DNA of 64,000 nt from positions 26,334,488 through 26,398,487 of the forward strand of contig CM073898.1 of assembly GCA_037176705.1 (NCBI GenBank), in the 5' to 3' direction. The first letter of the stretch is position 1; each line of letters begins with the position of its first letter. The position numbers and the translations under genes are program-made. The notes beneath the pieces were generated by a model, which saw only the letters and a program-made list of their open reading frames with translations, was not told the origin of the DNA and did not search any database. Below, in pieces: positions 20,291 to 32,498 of the stretch. The stretch is from Molossus alvarezi. Lineage: Eukaryota > Chordata > Mammalia > Chiroptera > Molossidae.

Positions 20291-22640
20291 TTGTTGGCAT
20301 TACATTTTGTGACCCGGGGAGGTGGCCACACTTACAGTATGTATATTGAAATGTGCTTGTGAAACTAGTGCACCAGGGATATTTTTATAAAGGAAAGTAA
20401 GGAAAAATTAGAAACGACTGGCCCTAGTAACTGTGGTTGAAGACATTTTGCAAGCCTTTGATGCTGCCTCAAAAGTGATAGGTTGTGATATAAAAGCTAC
20501 AGAAGAGCTCCACCTGGGCGTATCGGTGTCATGATTTTGGCAGGAGGAGAAAACACAGTTGGACTTCAGTCTTATATGTATAAGCAAATGCCCCCCCACC
20601 ACACACACACACACAGACCCAGGTCAGGTCTGTGAAAACAAAAGTTTACGGTAAAGTTAACTCCCAAGAAAGTCATCATAGTGTCAGCGTTCTTGCCTTT
20701 GTTCAGTATGAAGTAAGGTTCCGGAACATTTTTGCGACTTTCCCTGGTGACCCTGAGTGCGTCCTTCCCTCCTTTCCGCACTGATTAAAACGCTCGGGCT
20801 GAACTGCTGGAAACCCACAGCTACTATTCTCGCTCCCAGAAATAGGCCAAGTGCTATTAGAAGTAAAAAGCCTGAAGCTGTAATTATAGGACCAGTTACT
20901 CACTAAGGCTAAGTAAGCAAGGAGGGAACAATCTCAGGAAACCTGAAAATCGGGGTGCCCCCGCCCCAGTGGAATAAAGTGGGGAGAGGTGAGCACAGCT
21001 GTGCGGAAGTGTCTTGCTTTGGTGGCTGGGCTGTCAGATTGTGTTTAATAAACCAAGCGCCCTCCACCCACTGCTGTCTCTGCAGCCACCAAAGGGCAGG
21101 AGGGGCTGGTCGTGCAGGGAAAGGAAACTTAAAAATACCTAGTTGCTGGGAACCAGACATTGTTTTCCAAACTGTTTTGCTCACAGGGATAGTCAGCTCA
21201 TGGAAGCAAGTTGTGTTTGTGCCACCAGATGCCACCTGTCCCTTGAAAAGAAAAGACCAAGGTAACTAAATGAAATGCAGTGTTTTATGCGTTCCTCTCT
21301 CACTTTTGTATCAAGGAGCTTCATCTGAGATGAAGTGTTTTGTTCTGTAACATTTTGTGTAAGGAGAGAGACTAGTTCCTTGTTAGCAATCTCTAAAACT
21401 CTCTTAAACTGCTTCAGAAACATTACTTTCCCACCTTATCTGACAATGGATTACCAGTAAGCTTTATTTTGGGTTCTTGGTGTTAGCCTTGCTTTTGATG
21501 GACAGTCAAGCTGTTACAAAAGGTCACAAAATAACAGATTGTCACTCCTCACAATTTTAAGCTTCCAATTTTCTCTCTGAGAGATGTTAGATCTCTCATC
21601 CGTGGAAGCAAAAGTAGATGTGGGGTTTGTTTTTGATGATCTGTATATGGGCTACTTCTACAGAAAGCCCAAATCCTCTCTGCATCTATCAGTCACCTGA
21701 CTGCAAAGTGGAGGGTGACCAGAGCAAAACGTGATTGATTTGTAAAATGAAAATCAGTGTCAGTCATAGTCAAATATTCTTTGTAGTCTTAGCTGAAACC
21801 AATACATATTTGTTAATCATAATCCTTGAATTCATCTTTGAGTTGTGCCGAAAGCAAAATGTCAAGAATTACCTATATCACCCTAGCCTGGCTATGGTCA
21901 GTCCTCAGTCACCTTTCTGCATTGTGAGAAAAATGGAAAATTTTCAATTATTCTTCCTGAAGGGAAGTCATGAAATAGATGTGACCTCGTGCAGCTTATT
22001 TAACCTGTCATTACCTCTATTTTACTGGCTACTCTGTAAATTGTCTTCTACACTTTGGAGGAGTTTTTTATGACACCCCCTCATTAAAATTTTGGATAGC
22101 CAGACTACTGGTGTGGTTAGTAAAGGAAAATATTGGGAATTCAAAGGGATACCAATATTTGTATTAAATTCTGATATAATCCCATTTCTACAAACCATTC
22201 TGCCCCCTGTAGCAGAGTGCTAATAGTATCCCTCTAAGAAGCTTGTTTGCACATAGATATGCTAATTATTAAGGTTGACATGATGGAAGCATTTTCTGTT
22301 TTACCTTCTCCATTTGAAATTTTGTAATGGAAGGGAGTCATAAAAAAGTCTAAGTGTTGCTCCCCACGTGAGAAAAGCAGTGCAAATGGTTTCTACGTGG
22401 AATTTCTGTGGTTTGTGCTGTATTTGCAGGGTGACTGTTTCTGGTCACACTAACGATCAATGTTTAAGTGAAAGGCTTCCCATGGAGAAGCTTGGTGTAG
22501 AACTCTGCCCAGTATGGGGAACTCCACATTGATAGTGGCAAACCGAGCCTAATACATCCTCTCTGTATTGGGACCTAAGTCACTAGAGTTTAAATCATTT
22601 TTTTCTCCCAAATGCTAACCTTTATTTTCAGTTCTCCATT
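20291..22640. other. Repeat-poor non-coding block
   Basis: About 2.35 kb without a recognised interspersed repeat, apart from a (CA)n at about 20596-20615. Composition near 20700-21140 is GC-richer than the neighbourhood. Scattered short frames on both strands are not supported as exons. It could contain conserved non-coding or regulatory sequence, but sequence alone does not show it. Confidence 0.45.
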
Positions 22641-22664
22641 ACATTTTTTTCTTTGGAAGAAACA

Positions 22665-22890
22665 GGAGTAGGGCTGCCAAGAAAAAATACAGGGCATCCA
22701 ATTAAATTCCAATTTCAGATGAAAATAAAATTTTTTGGTATAAATATCTTAAAAGTGCATATATATTATATTAAAATTAAACTGCTATACAAAATCATGT
22801 TTTATAATAATTATACTAAAATTAATTTTAAAAATGGAAATTAAAATTTAACGGGTGTACTGTATATTTATTTGCTAAATGGAACCTTAA
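22665..22890. mobile_element. Degenerate palindromic (MITE-like) repeat
   Basis: The left arm (GGGCTGCCAAGAAAAAATAC, AGGGCATCCAATTAAATT) and right arm (AAATTTAACGGGTGTACTGT, ATATTTATTTGCTAAATGG) are approximate inverted repeats around an AT-rich centre. I recognise it as an old mammalian palindromic repeat but do not name the family. Confidence 0.5.
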
Positions 22891-22974
22891 CTAGGACCTT
22901 AAGGAAATATGAGGATGCTGAGATGGTTTCTACGCCACACATGTCCTCATAAAGAAAGGCAGTAAACCCCTAGC

Positions 22975-23300
22975 GCCTGAAATGATGCAATTTTTATAAG
23001 GTAAAAATTACCCAGTACACCGATTTGCATTTCCCACTACATCCATATTTGTATATGCTTCTTTCAAAGTTTAAGATGTATGTATTTTACCTTTTTACTT
23101 AGTATATCCAATATTTCTATATCTACATTTTAAAACCACTATACAATTTTATGTTGTAGATAAATTATTTAACATTTCCTTATTAAATGCTTAGGTTATA
23201 CCCTCTCCCCCCCTTTTTTTCCTAGAATAAGCTCCTAGGAGTGAGATTAGTGTGTCATTGGGAACAAGTGGTAAAATTATACCTCAATAATCATATTCAG
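22975..23300 (-). repeat. Possible ancient L1 fragment
   Basis: 'ctagaataagctcctaggag' and 'tgagattagtgtgtcattgg' resemble a decayed antisense L1M 3' region. Confidence 0.4.
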
Positions 23301-25371
23301 GTTTCCCTTTTTATGCCATGTTAAAAGGGGTGCAGTTTGGAAAAGGAGGGTGGGGAAATGCATGTGGATGCAGTTTTGTGTCTTACCAGTTCTGCAAGTG
23401 GACAACCCCTTTTTAAGCATATTTTATGTTTCCGGAGGAAGCCATTTCCATTTTGTTGGTAGTAAATAGCAGACATGGAAGTGTTTCTTAAAAATTCAGC
23501 TGAACTTGAAATAGTTTAGTAACCTATAACTTTCCTCTGTCATTCATTTCTCACCAGTATGCCATCAGGCTTTTCTGATCCCCAGGAGTGGCCTCTTAAC
23601 TGCTCCTGCACTGACATGGTTGCTTCTAAAACATGTTTTCTGTGGTTACACTACTGGGGGGCACCAAAGCGTGTGTCTGTCCATAGGCGAATCATGCACT
23701 TACTTCTCCCTCAAGGTGTTGTAGATGAGAAATCATTTGAAAAAAATCGCTTCTATAGCAAGCTGGTCCAATAACCTGCTGCTTTAAAAATCTTACCCAG
23801 AGAAGAAAAGGGACACACAACAAACCTGGCAGGACTCTTTTCTTTTAAGGCAAAGAGACGAGAGAGTTTGGAGAGGCGCAAATATAAGATGAGGGTCCCA
23901 GGAAAGGATCATTGTAATTTGCTCTCCTTTTTGGTCTTGATTATCATTTAAAATAATTTAACAAACAAGATAAAAATGAAATAAAAACATATAGAAGTAT
24001 AAAGACTCCAACTAGATTTTTTTCTAGTTGCTTTGTCTGGTCAGCTTTATCCCATTAGAATTAAGCCACCACCGGGAGACGTGTTGCTATTCACAGCTCC
24101 CCAGGCAAGCTCATAGGCAGATAGCTGAGACCATGCCGGGACACTGTGCTGTAAGAAATTCAGCTTTCACGGGAACGATGAGTTTAAGTTGACCGTGCAA
24201 CAGTATTTCAACAGAGAGCAATAATGAGAGCTTTATAGTTCAACAAAAGTCCTGTAGGTGTTAAAACTCTTTGGCACCTCAGCTTGAACAAGGTCCTCTC
24301 TCTTCCCGAGCTCTGGTTGGGAGTTTTGTCAGCATGTACCAAATTGTTTGCAGGGGGGACACTGGTGATTCATCAAGATGGTAACAGGCACCCTACAAAG
24401 AGAGGTGTGATGAGCTGGGGAAAGTTACGTGTTACGTCTTCTTTCCTTGCAGGTCCGCGATGCCCACTAGAACAGTGAAGGCCCCAAGAAACGTGCAGTA
24501 GGAAAACCTCTTTATTTAACTCAAAAGTCCTAGATTTATAACTAAGGAAGTCATATTTACACAACCCTAGTGCACATTTCCAGGAATATCCGAGTTCTAA
24601 AGAACAGTTTGGGCAAAACTGAGATAAACATTTCTCAGTGTAAACAAAGGAGTATAGGCAGAGTTGGCTGGAGACGCTGCCAGACTAGTTCCAGACGTGT
24701 ATTGTAGCCTCTGCGTGTCCTGCCCGCTCCAGCTTTACCTCTGCTGAGTCACCTGGGTGAGACATCTGTACGCTCCTTCAGAGACCCGAGGAAACACAGG
24801 AGAACAGAAAGGCTGCCCAGGTGTTGTATTCATTTATCCTTCTGGTTAAAACTATGGCTTTAGAATAGAAGGAGAGTGGGAATCGAGCCGGCTATAAATA
24901 TAGTTTAGCAGAGCAGGCTCTTATCGACTAAATCGTGATTTCTGAACAAACAGACAAGACAAAATACATCTCTCGAACCCTGAGGTGGGTGTGGTTAGAA
25001 GAAATGTTAGTTGATTAAGGAGTCTCAAAACTGAACCGGCTGGTGGAAGCCGGAGACGGGGATGGGGAGAAAATCGGGTCCTATGGGGGATGATACACAG
25101 CAGATGAGGGAGCAGCCGAGTGGAGCTGGTGGTGAATTATTTTCAAGTGGATTTGCAGTGAAATGATTTGGAAATGTATTATTTCAGATGCCTAACACTA
25201 ATGTTCTGACTGTGGAACAAAAAGGAACATTTTAGTTTTTCTAACAATGAATACATTTGTTATTCAAGTAAATGAATAAATATTGATTACCTGTCATGTG
25301 TAGCATGTAGGAATTTAGAACATTCAAACAAATCCTGCTTTCAAGGAATGAATGCTATAAATATTTTAGTG
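23301..25371. other. Repeat-poor non-coding block
   Basis: About 2 kb with no confidently named repeat, except a possible L2-like end near 25260-25340. Several short GC-richer patches occur around 24060-24180, 24290-24480 and 24660-24800. No exon with paired splice sites and an open frame could be supported. Confidence 0.45.
24742..24752 (+). promoter_or_regulatory. NF-E2/MARE-like motif (TGCTGAGTCAC)
   Basis: An exact match to the extended AP-1/Maf-type consensus, within the repeat-poor block. A single 11-base motif occurs often by chance in mammalian DNA, so this is only a candidate. Confidence 0.25.
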
Positions 25372-25502
25372 AAAAAATAAAATGAGTATAGCCCTGGCCG
25401 GTTTGGCTCAGCGGTTAGAGCGTCGGCCTGTGGTCCAGAGAGACCCGGGCTCTGGTTGGGTTGTGAGGGTGGCAACCACTCGATGTGTCCCTTTCACGTC
25501 GA

Positions 25503-25506
<4 letters not shown>

Positions 25507-25545
<39 letters not shown>
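25507..25545 (+). repeat. (CT)n microsatellite in VES
   Basis: An essentially pure CT dinucleotide run, an expansion of the CT-rich segment normal for this SINE. Confidence 0.9.
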
Positions 25546-25546
<1 letters not shown>

Positions 25547-25583
25547 CCACTCTATCTGAATAAAATATAAAAAAAAAAAAAAT

Positions 25584-25937
25584 TGACCTGTCCCGCAGGT
25601 CGAGCAACGAGGACTCTAGAGGGGGAGTGAGGATGAGGAGGGACAAGAGACACGAGAAATGGAGACAAGACAGGGCTCTGATCAAGTCTCGTTTATTCAG
25701 GGGGAGTTCACACAAGATATAAGGAAAAAACAGGTGAAACAGTTAATGAGTATCCCACCTGAAACAAATTCCAGTAAATACCCCAGGTGGAACAAATGAT
25801 AAGCAAAGAATGGCTAGCAGAGTAAACGATTATCTAGAGGAATGCAGAGACATTGTATGCAGAGAGAACCTGCCTTGGGGCAGGAGATGGCAGAGCAGAC
25901 TGCAACAAAATGGCTGCCATGCAAAAAGTCTCCCACA
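25584..25937 (-). mobile_element. Solo class II (ERVK-type) LTR
   Basis: A 354-bp unit with TG...CA ends on either strand (plus: TGACCTGTCCCGC...AGTCTCCCACA) and a perfect 6-bp duplication AAAAAT at 25578-25583 and 25938-25943. A 6-bp TSD is typical of class II endogenous retroviruses. On the minus strand a polyadenylation signal AATAAA lies at 25697-25692, with a T/A-rich TATA-like stretch about 20 bp upstream. No gag, pol or env adjoins it, so the provirus was lost by LTR recombination. The sharp ends and intact TSD indicate a relatively recent insertion. Confidence 0.85.
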
Positions 25938-25968
25938 AAAAATAAAATAAAAAAATAAAATGAGTATA

Positions 25969-26148
25969 TACAAATAACATATAGGGAAGAGTACTACCAT
26001 TTTGAGCAGAAGAATAATGTGTTTAGAAGTGAGTTTTGGAATCTACCATTGCTAACTGGAATGGGCTAGAATATAGATGGTAGAAGTAAGGAGACCAGAG
26101 AATAGATAAAAGTCTTAATTTTAAAAATGGGAGTTAAATCATGGGGTT
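25969..26148. other. Unassigned non-coding DNA
   Basis: No feature recognised. Confidence 0.4.
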
Positions 26149-26340
26149 AGCAAACTCTTTCCATAAAGGGTCAGATAGTGAATATTTTGCCTTTGGATGC
26201 AATGTGGTCTCTCAAGTTTGCAAGTAGCTATAGGCAATATGTAAATAAGTATGGCTATTGTTTTCCAATAAAACTTTATTTAGAAAAATGGGTGACAGGC
26301 CTGACTTGGTCCATGGGCTATACAGTTTTCTAATCCCTGA
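26149..26340 (+). mobile_element. hAT-like non-autonomous DNA transposon
   Basis: Starts GGGTTAGCAAACTCTTTCC then 'ataaagggtcagatagtgaa', contains 'ccaataaaactttatttaga', and ends 'gttttctaatccctga'. The ends are approximate inverted repeats of the CAGGGGT-type. I recognise the mammal-wide repeat but not its exact name. Confidence 0.6.
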
Positions 26341-26464
26341 ATTAAATAAAGGAAGCTTAAAATCAACTGTTAATGAAAGTATTAAAGAAACATGAGTGTA
26401 TCATAAGGATATAATAACTGTGACCTTTAGAAACATGAATGAATGGTGATTTACTAATCCATTA

Positions 26465-26726
26465 AAAAAACTAGTCCTGGCTGGTTTGGCCCAGTGGTTA
26501 GCGTGTTGGACCGAAGGGTCATGGGTTTGATTCCTGGCCAAGGGCACATACCCAGGTTTGATCCCCAGCCCCAGTTGGGGTCTTGTGGGAAGCAACCAGT
26601 TGATGTGTCTCCCTCACACTGATGTTTCTCTTTCTCTCTCCTTCCCTCCCTTTCACTCTATCTAAAAATCAATGGAAAATATCCTCGGGTGAGGATTAAC
26701 AAACAAACAAACAAACAAAAAACTAG
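26465..26726 (+). repeat. VES-type bat SINE with TSD
   Basis: Body 26475-26716 between AAAAAACTAG copies (26465-26474, 26717-26726). The tail is (CAAA)n-like. The head lacks the G of GTTAGAGCG, reading GTTAGCGTG. Confidence 0.9.
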
Positions 26727-26734
26727 CACACCTG

Positions 26735-26775
26735 ACTGTGTGTGTGTGTGCGTGTGCGTGTGTGTATGCGTGTTC
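26735..26775 (+). repeat. (TG)n microsatellite, interrupted
   Basis: Alternating TG with occasional CG and TA. Confidence 0.85.
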
Positions 26776-26939
26776 TTGCGTATCAGAGAGCTATCAAGAC
26801 AGTAAGGACTTGTGGAATTTAAAATAGAGAGAGAATCAAAACGCATAGCAACAATAGTACAAAGATAGAAAGAGTAAATGGAATACATTCAGCAACTGGT
26901 AAAACCATAAATTAAATATTAATGAAACAATGGTGTATT

Positions 26940-27710
26940 TGTAATTTCTATGGTTAATATAAGAATAGTAAAAGAATATTCTATAGCTGGAAGCTCATAG
27001 AGGGAAAAATGGAATAATAAACTACCACTTAATCCAGAATAAAGCAAGAAGTTGGGAAAAAAGAAACATAGAACAAATGGGACAAAAAAAAAATCACAAT
27101 ACTAAATGGTAGGTTTAAACCCAAATGTATTTGTAATTGTATCAAATATAATTGGGCTAAGTATAGTAGAAGATAAAGGTTGAGTGAACTAAAAAACAAA
27201 ATTTAGCCCTGGCTGGTTTGGCTCAGCGGTTAGAGAGTTGGCCTGCAGACCAGAGAGTCCCGGGTTCGGTTGCCACTAGGGGCACGTACCTCGGTTACAG
27301 TTTGTCTCCGGCCCCGGTTGGGGTCATGTGGATTGCAACCACTAGATGTGTCTCTTTCACGTCGATGTTTCTCTCTTCCCCTCCCTCTCTTCCTCTCATT
27401 CTATCTGAAGATAAATGCAAAGATGTCCTCAGGTGAGGATAAAAAAAAATAATAATAATAATAAATAAAAACAAAATTTACCTAAATTGTTTACAAGGGA
27501 TATACCTTGAATATGAGGCTACAGAAAAAGTAACAGGATATAGCAAGTATGTTTAAACGGAATATATTGGTGGTTGCCAAGGCTGCAGGGATGGGGTAAA
27601 GGGGTGAAGGTGACCAGAGGGTACAAACTCTCAGTTCTAAGATGAATAAGTTCTCGAGATATAATGTACAGCATGATGAGTATAGTTTCTTAAGTTAAAA
27701 AAAAAAATGA
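26940..27710 (+). repeat. Old L1 fragment with ORF2 start joined to 3' UTR
   Basis: About 26995-27200 and 27481-27540 resemble the start of L1 ORF2 in sense ('atcaaatataattgggctaa', 'acagaaaaagtaacaggata'), interrupted by a VES. About 27565-27690 is L1 3' UTR ('tattggtggttgccaaggct', 'ataatgtacagcatgatgag'). The central and 3' parts of ORF2 are missing, so this may be a third half-L1-like deletion product. Strongly diverged. Confidence 0.45.
27192..27480 (+). repeat. VES-type bat SINE with TSD
   Basis: Body 27206-27466 between perfect AAAAACAAAATTTA copies (27192-27205, 27467-27480). Complete head, A and B boxes, CT-rich stretch and an (AAT)n tail. Confidence 0.95.
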
Positions 27711-29225
27711 GAAGGGGCCACCTGTGTGACTCTCCCAAACTGTAAAAAGTGGATCCCTTAAAGAATCTTAATCTAAGTAGTTAGACCCACATGAAGTGAC
27801 AACGAATGGATCTGGGCTTTCGAGACAATCTGGCAGAAATCCAGCCAGCCTTTTGAGTCAGTACAGCCTAGAATGTAGGCAGCCTCCAGCTCTTCACCCG
27901 CTTCTGATAATACTTTCCTTTAATTTTTCCATAAAAAGGGGGAGGCCAGCGTTCACTGATTATTTTTCCTCGAAGATTATAATGAGTACCTCATTACTTC
28001 CAGCTTCCAGGGACAAAGCACCACCACCGAGATTGGCCACAGGAGCCAGAGGGGCAGCTGGGCAGATATTCCCCATCCCTGTTTCAGGCCTAGGCCATGA
28101 GGAACCCAACTTGGTTTGCTCATGCTAAACTGTTGTTAACATCCATTTTATAGTGTATGCGTGGGGAAATGAATGTGTACAGCTTTTGAGAGAAGGCAGG
28201 GGAAAAGCAGAGATAACTGAGGTAGCCACTACATTGAAGGATGATGGGCTAAAGCCCCAGTACCTCAGGGCATTTGAGAAGGATTTGCTGGAGGTGCCCA
28301 GACGTTAAGGAAGTACCTGACTACCATCCCCCGTGTAGAGAAGAAATTGTCCCCACGGGAGCCAGAAGTGGATAATATGTGACATGCAGGCTTCAGACAG
28401 TATGTAAACTTAGCAAAACAACCAAGAGTTGTGGGTGAGGGGCAAGAATGCCTGCATATGTAATGAGGGGTGAGGACCTGGGTGAGGAGGTAAATGTGAA
28501 TTTTTATTTTGAATGTGATAATTTTATTCTCACACTTGGACACAGAATGGATCCTCTTCTATGTGGTAGTGATGAAAAAATTTTTTAATTGGACATTAAT
28601 TTTAGCTAAAATCTGAGTCCCTGTCCTTCGTCTGGAGCCGTGGAGTTAGGCTGAACTGCCTTTGGGGTATGCCTGACCGACGAACATTTTGGGAAGAACT
28701 TTGTACTGTATGCATGTATTTTTCATACATATAATTTTATATACTGGGTAGGGAGGGTTATTTAATTTTTTAACAACTTGATTTTCCTTGTACTATACAA
28801 AGCACCAGAAAAGAATTATATTTACATGTGCAGAGGCTACTTAAGAAGCTGTTAGGTGCACAGTATCTATTTTGAGGCATCTGCTTTGGGACAGTTCATA
28901 GTAGAAACACTGAAAATGAGGGGTACTCAAAATTTCTCTAGTTAGACTTAACTGTCATTTACTATTCTTTTTGATGTGATTGTAGGCTGTTAGAAAAAGA
29001 GTAAAACAACTTGGCAATGATTTATCACTTATCTCTGAATGTAGGCTTAAGGAACCATAATTGTGTGAATTATATCCTCAGCTAAGTGTGATGTTCATAT
29101 ATAACTTTATATAGTCAAAGGTATAAATATAGTATTCTGAAAGAAACAATCCATATGTATTTATATAATCACAATGGCTTATTTTAATTTCATTAAAAAA
29201 ATTCATAAACAATTGGTAGGTTATG
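27711..29225. other. Unassigned non-coding DNA
   Basis: No gene or repeat I can name. The region 27890-28120 is somewhat GC-richer and has a 110-codon plus-strand frame without recognisable features. Confidence 0.4.
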
Positions 29226-29654
29226 CTAATGAAAATTTTTTACTATTGAATTTATTGGAGTGATATTGGTTAATAAAATTATATAGGTTTCAAGTGTATG
29301 ATTTTGTAATACATCATCTGTGTATTTCACTGTGTGTTCACCACCCCAAATCACATCTCTTTCTGTACCATGTATTTGGTCCCCTTGACCCTTTACTACC
29401 TCTGTCCCTTCCACCCCCTTTTCCTTAGTAACCACCATACTTTTGCCTGTGACTATAAGGTTTTGTTTATCTGTGTGTCATGTTTGTTCATTTCTTGTTT
29501 TCAGTTATATACCCCACAAATTCTTAACTTTCTCTGTCTGACTTATTTCGCTTAGCATGATATTCTTAAGATCTATCCATGTTGTCACAAATGGCATTAT
29601 TTCATCTTTGCTTTTGGCTGAGTAATATTCCATTGTATGTATGTACCACATCTT

Positions 29655-30650
29655 TATCCAATCATCTATTTTACTTATTTATTTAAATTAATTTATTTTT
29701 GTTATAGAAGTTTCTCCTTTTTCCCCCATTGATTCCCCCCTCTCCCCCTCCCCGCCCTGTCCCCAGCTTTGTTGTCCATGTCCATTGTTCATGCATCATG
29801 CATATAAGTTCTGTGGTTTATCTCTCCCCCACCACCCCCTCTTCTGGGGATTGTCAGTCTGTACCCTACTTCCATGTCTCTGGGACTACCCCATTCCTCA
29901 GACTGTTATGTTCATTATATTCCACAAATAAGTGAGATCATATGATACTTGTCTTTCTCTGTTTGGCTTGTTTCGCTTAGGATAATACTTTCCAGGTCCC
30001 TCCATGTAGTCTCAAAGGATAAGAGATCTTTCTTATAACTGCATAGCACTCCATTGTGTATATGTACCACTGCTTTTTTATCTATTTGTCTACTGATGGA
30101 CATTTGGGCTGTTTCCAGATCTTAGCTATTGTAAATAGTGCTGCTATAAACATGGGGGTACATATATTCTTTCTGATTGGTGTTTCAGGCTTCTTAGGGT
30201 ACATTCCTAGAAGTGGGATCACTGGGTTAAATGGAAGTTCAATTTTTAACTTTTTGAGGTAACACCATAGTGTTTTCCATAGTGGCTGCACCAGTCTGCA
30301 TTCCCACCAGCAGTGTACTAGAGTCCCCTTTTCTCCACACCCTCGCCAACACTTGTTTGATGATTTGTTGATGGCGGCCATTCTGACAGGTGTGAGGTGA
30401 TACCTCATAGTTGTTTTAATTTGCACCTCTCTGATGATTAGTGATGTTGAGCATTTCTTCATATGTCTCTTAGCCATTTGTATGTCCTGTTGGAGAGGTG
30501 TCTATTTAGTTCCTCTGCCCATGTTTTAATTGGGTTGTCTTCCTTTTGTTGAGTTGTATGAGTACTCTGTATATTTTGGAAATTAACCCCTTATCTGATG
30601 TATCATTGGCAATTATGCTCTCCCATAGAGTGGGTATCTAATCATCTATT
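29655..30650 (-). mobile_element. Young 5'-truncated L1 inserted in L1-A
   Basis: Body 29671-30634 between TATCCAATCATCTATT (29655-29670) and TATCTAATCATCTATT (30635-30650). It contains the 3' UTR and the C-terminal part of ORF2, close to L1-B. Readable motifs include [10 protein letters not shown] of the zinc-knuckle region, LELPF-like [11 protein letters not shown], and [20 protein letters not shown]. It is truncated at the 5' side and frameshifted, so inactive. Confidence 0.92.
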
Positions 30651-30780
30651 AAAGGATACTTTATTTGTTTCTATGTCTTGGCCACTGCGAATAATACTAC
30701 AATGAACATAGGGATATATCTTTTACAATTTTTTGGGTAGATACCCAGAAGAGGGGTTGTTGCTGGGTCATATGGTAACT

Positions 30781-31059
30781 CTGTTCGTAATTTTTTTTTT
30801 TTTTATCCTCACCCAGGGACATTTTTCCAATTTTTGTTCAGATAGAGTGGGAGGGAGAGAGAGGGAGAGAGAGAGAGAGAAACATCGATGTGAAAGGGAC
30901 ACATCGAGTGGCTGCCACCCACATGACCAACCAGGGCCAGGGACAAACTGCAACCGAGGTATGCGCCCTTAGGGGGAACTAAACCCAGGTCTCTCTGGAC
31001 TGCACGCTGATGCTCTAACCGCTGAGCCAAACCGGCCAGGGCCCTGTTCTTAATTTTTT
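30781..31059 (-). repeat. VES-type bat SINE in L1-A
   Basis: Body 30797-31043 between CTGTTCGTAATTTTTT (30781-30796) and CTGTTCTTAATTTTTT (31044-31059). It interrupts the 3' part of the L1-A ORF2. Confidence 0.95.
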
Positions 31060-32498
31060 GATGAACTTCCATACTGTTTTCCATAGATACAGTACAAGTT
31101 TACATTCCCACCAGCAGTGAATGAGGGTTCATTTTTCTCCACAACTTCTCCAACACTTGTTATTACTTTTCTTGTTGATAATAGCCATTCTAACAAGTGT
31201 GAGGTGGTATCTCATTGTAGTTTTGATTTGCATTGCCCTAATAGCTAATGAAATTGAGCATCTCTTCATATATCTCTTGCCCATTTGTATGTCTTCTTGG
31301 GAGAAGTGTCTGCTCAGGTCCTCTCATTTTTTTAATTGGAATATTTTTGTTTTTGTTGAGTTGTATGAGTTCTCTCTATATTTTGGATAATAACCCCTTA
31401 TTGGAGGTGTTGTATGCAAATATCTTCTCCCATTCAGTTGGTTTTCTTTTTGTTTTGTTGAAGATATAAAGAAGCTTTTTGTTTGACACAGTCCTGTTCA
31501 TTTATTTTTGCTTACCTTGCCTTGGAGGTCAAATAATAAAATCCTCTCCAAGACCATGGTCTATACATTTATGTTTTTTTCCATGTAATTTATTGTTCTA
31601 CCTCTTATATCTAGGTATTTGATCCATTTTTGTGTATGGTGACAAATAGCAATCTAGTTTCCTTCTTTTGCATATGGGTGTTCAATTTTCCCAGCACCAT
31701 TTATTGAAAGGGCTTTGTTTTCTCCATTGTAGCTTTTTGGCTCCTTTGCTGAAAATTATTTGCCCTATATATGTGGGTTTATTTCTGAGCTCTCAATTCT
31801 GTTCCATTTGTCAATGTATCTGTTTTTCTGCTAAAATCATGCTGTTTTGATTATTGTCATTTTGTAGTATAATTTGAATTTAGGGAATGTGATATCTTCT
31901 GCTTTGTTCTTTTTTCTCAAGATGGCTTTGACTGTTTTGGATCTTTTGTAGTTCCAACAAATCTGATGAGTTTTTGTTCTATTCCTTTAAAAAATGACAT
32001 TAGAACTTTCATGAGGATTGCATTAAATCTGTATATTGCTTTGAGTAATATGCCATTTTAACTGCTAATGATTTTTCTCACCATCCATGAATATGAAATA
32101 TTTTCCCATTTTCTTGTGTCTTCTTCATTAAAAAATAATGTCTTGTAGTTTTCAGTGTGTAGGTTCTTTATATTTTTTGTTGATTTTATTACTAGGTATT
32201 TTATTTGTTGTTACAATTGCAAAATAAATTATTTCTTTTTCTGAAATTTCATTGTTAGTATATAGGAACACAATGAAATTTTGTACATTGATTTTGCATC
32301 CTGCAACTTGACTGTATTTGTTTATTGTTTTTAATAGTTTTTTTGGTGTAGTCTTCAGGATTTTCTATATACAGAATTGTGTCATCTGTAAAAAGTGAAT
32401 ATTTTACTTCTTCATTCTCAATTTGGATTCTTTTATATTTTTTCTTGTCTGATTGGTCTGGCTAGTACTTCCCGTACTGTTGAATACTAGTGGTGAGA

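Larger units (their letters stand above)
25372..25968 (+). repeat. VES SINE with internal deletion, split by a solo LTR
   Basis: Perfect 19-bp TSDs AAAAAATAAAATGAGTATA (25372-25390, 25950-25968) enclose the whole segment. The SINE begins at 25391 with the normal head and A box, then jumps from GAGACCCGGG to CTCTGGTTGGG, losing about 55-60 bp including the B box. It continues through a long CT run and an A tail. The LTR at 25584-25937 sits within the tail. Loss of the B box should weaken Pol III transcription of this copy. Confidence 0.93.

Noticed and set aside
24446..24480. Splice-acceptor-like TTCTTTCCTTGCAG followed by GTCCGCG
   Set aside because: No paired donor, open frame or recognised exon. 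Such motifs are common by chance.
25584..25937. Possibility of a complete provirus
   Set aside because: Only one LTR is present between its 6-bp duplications, and no gag, pol or env sequence adjoins it.
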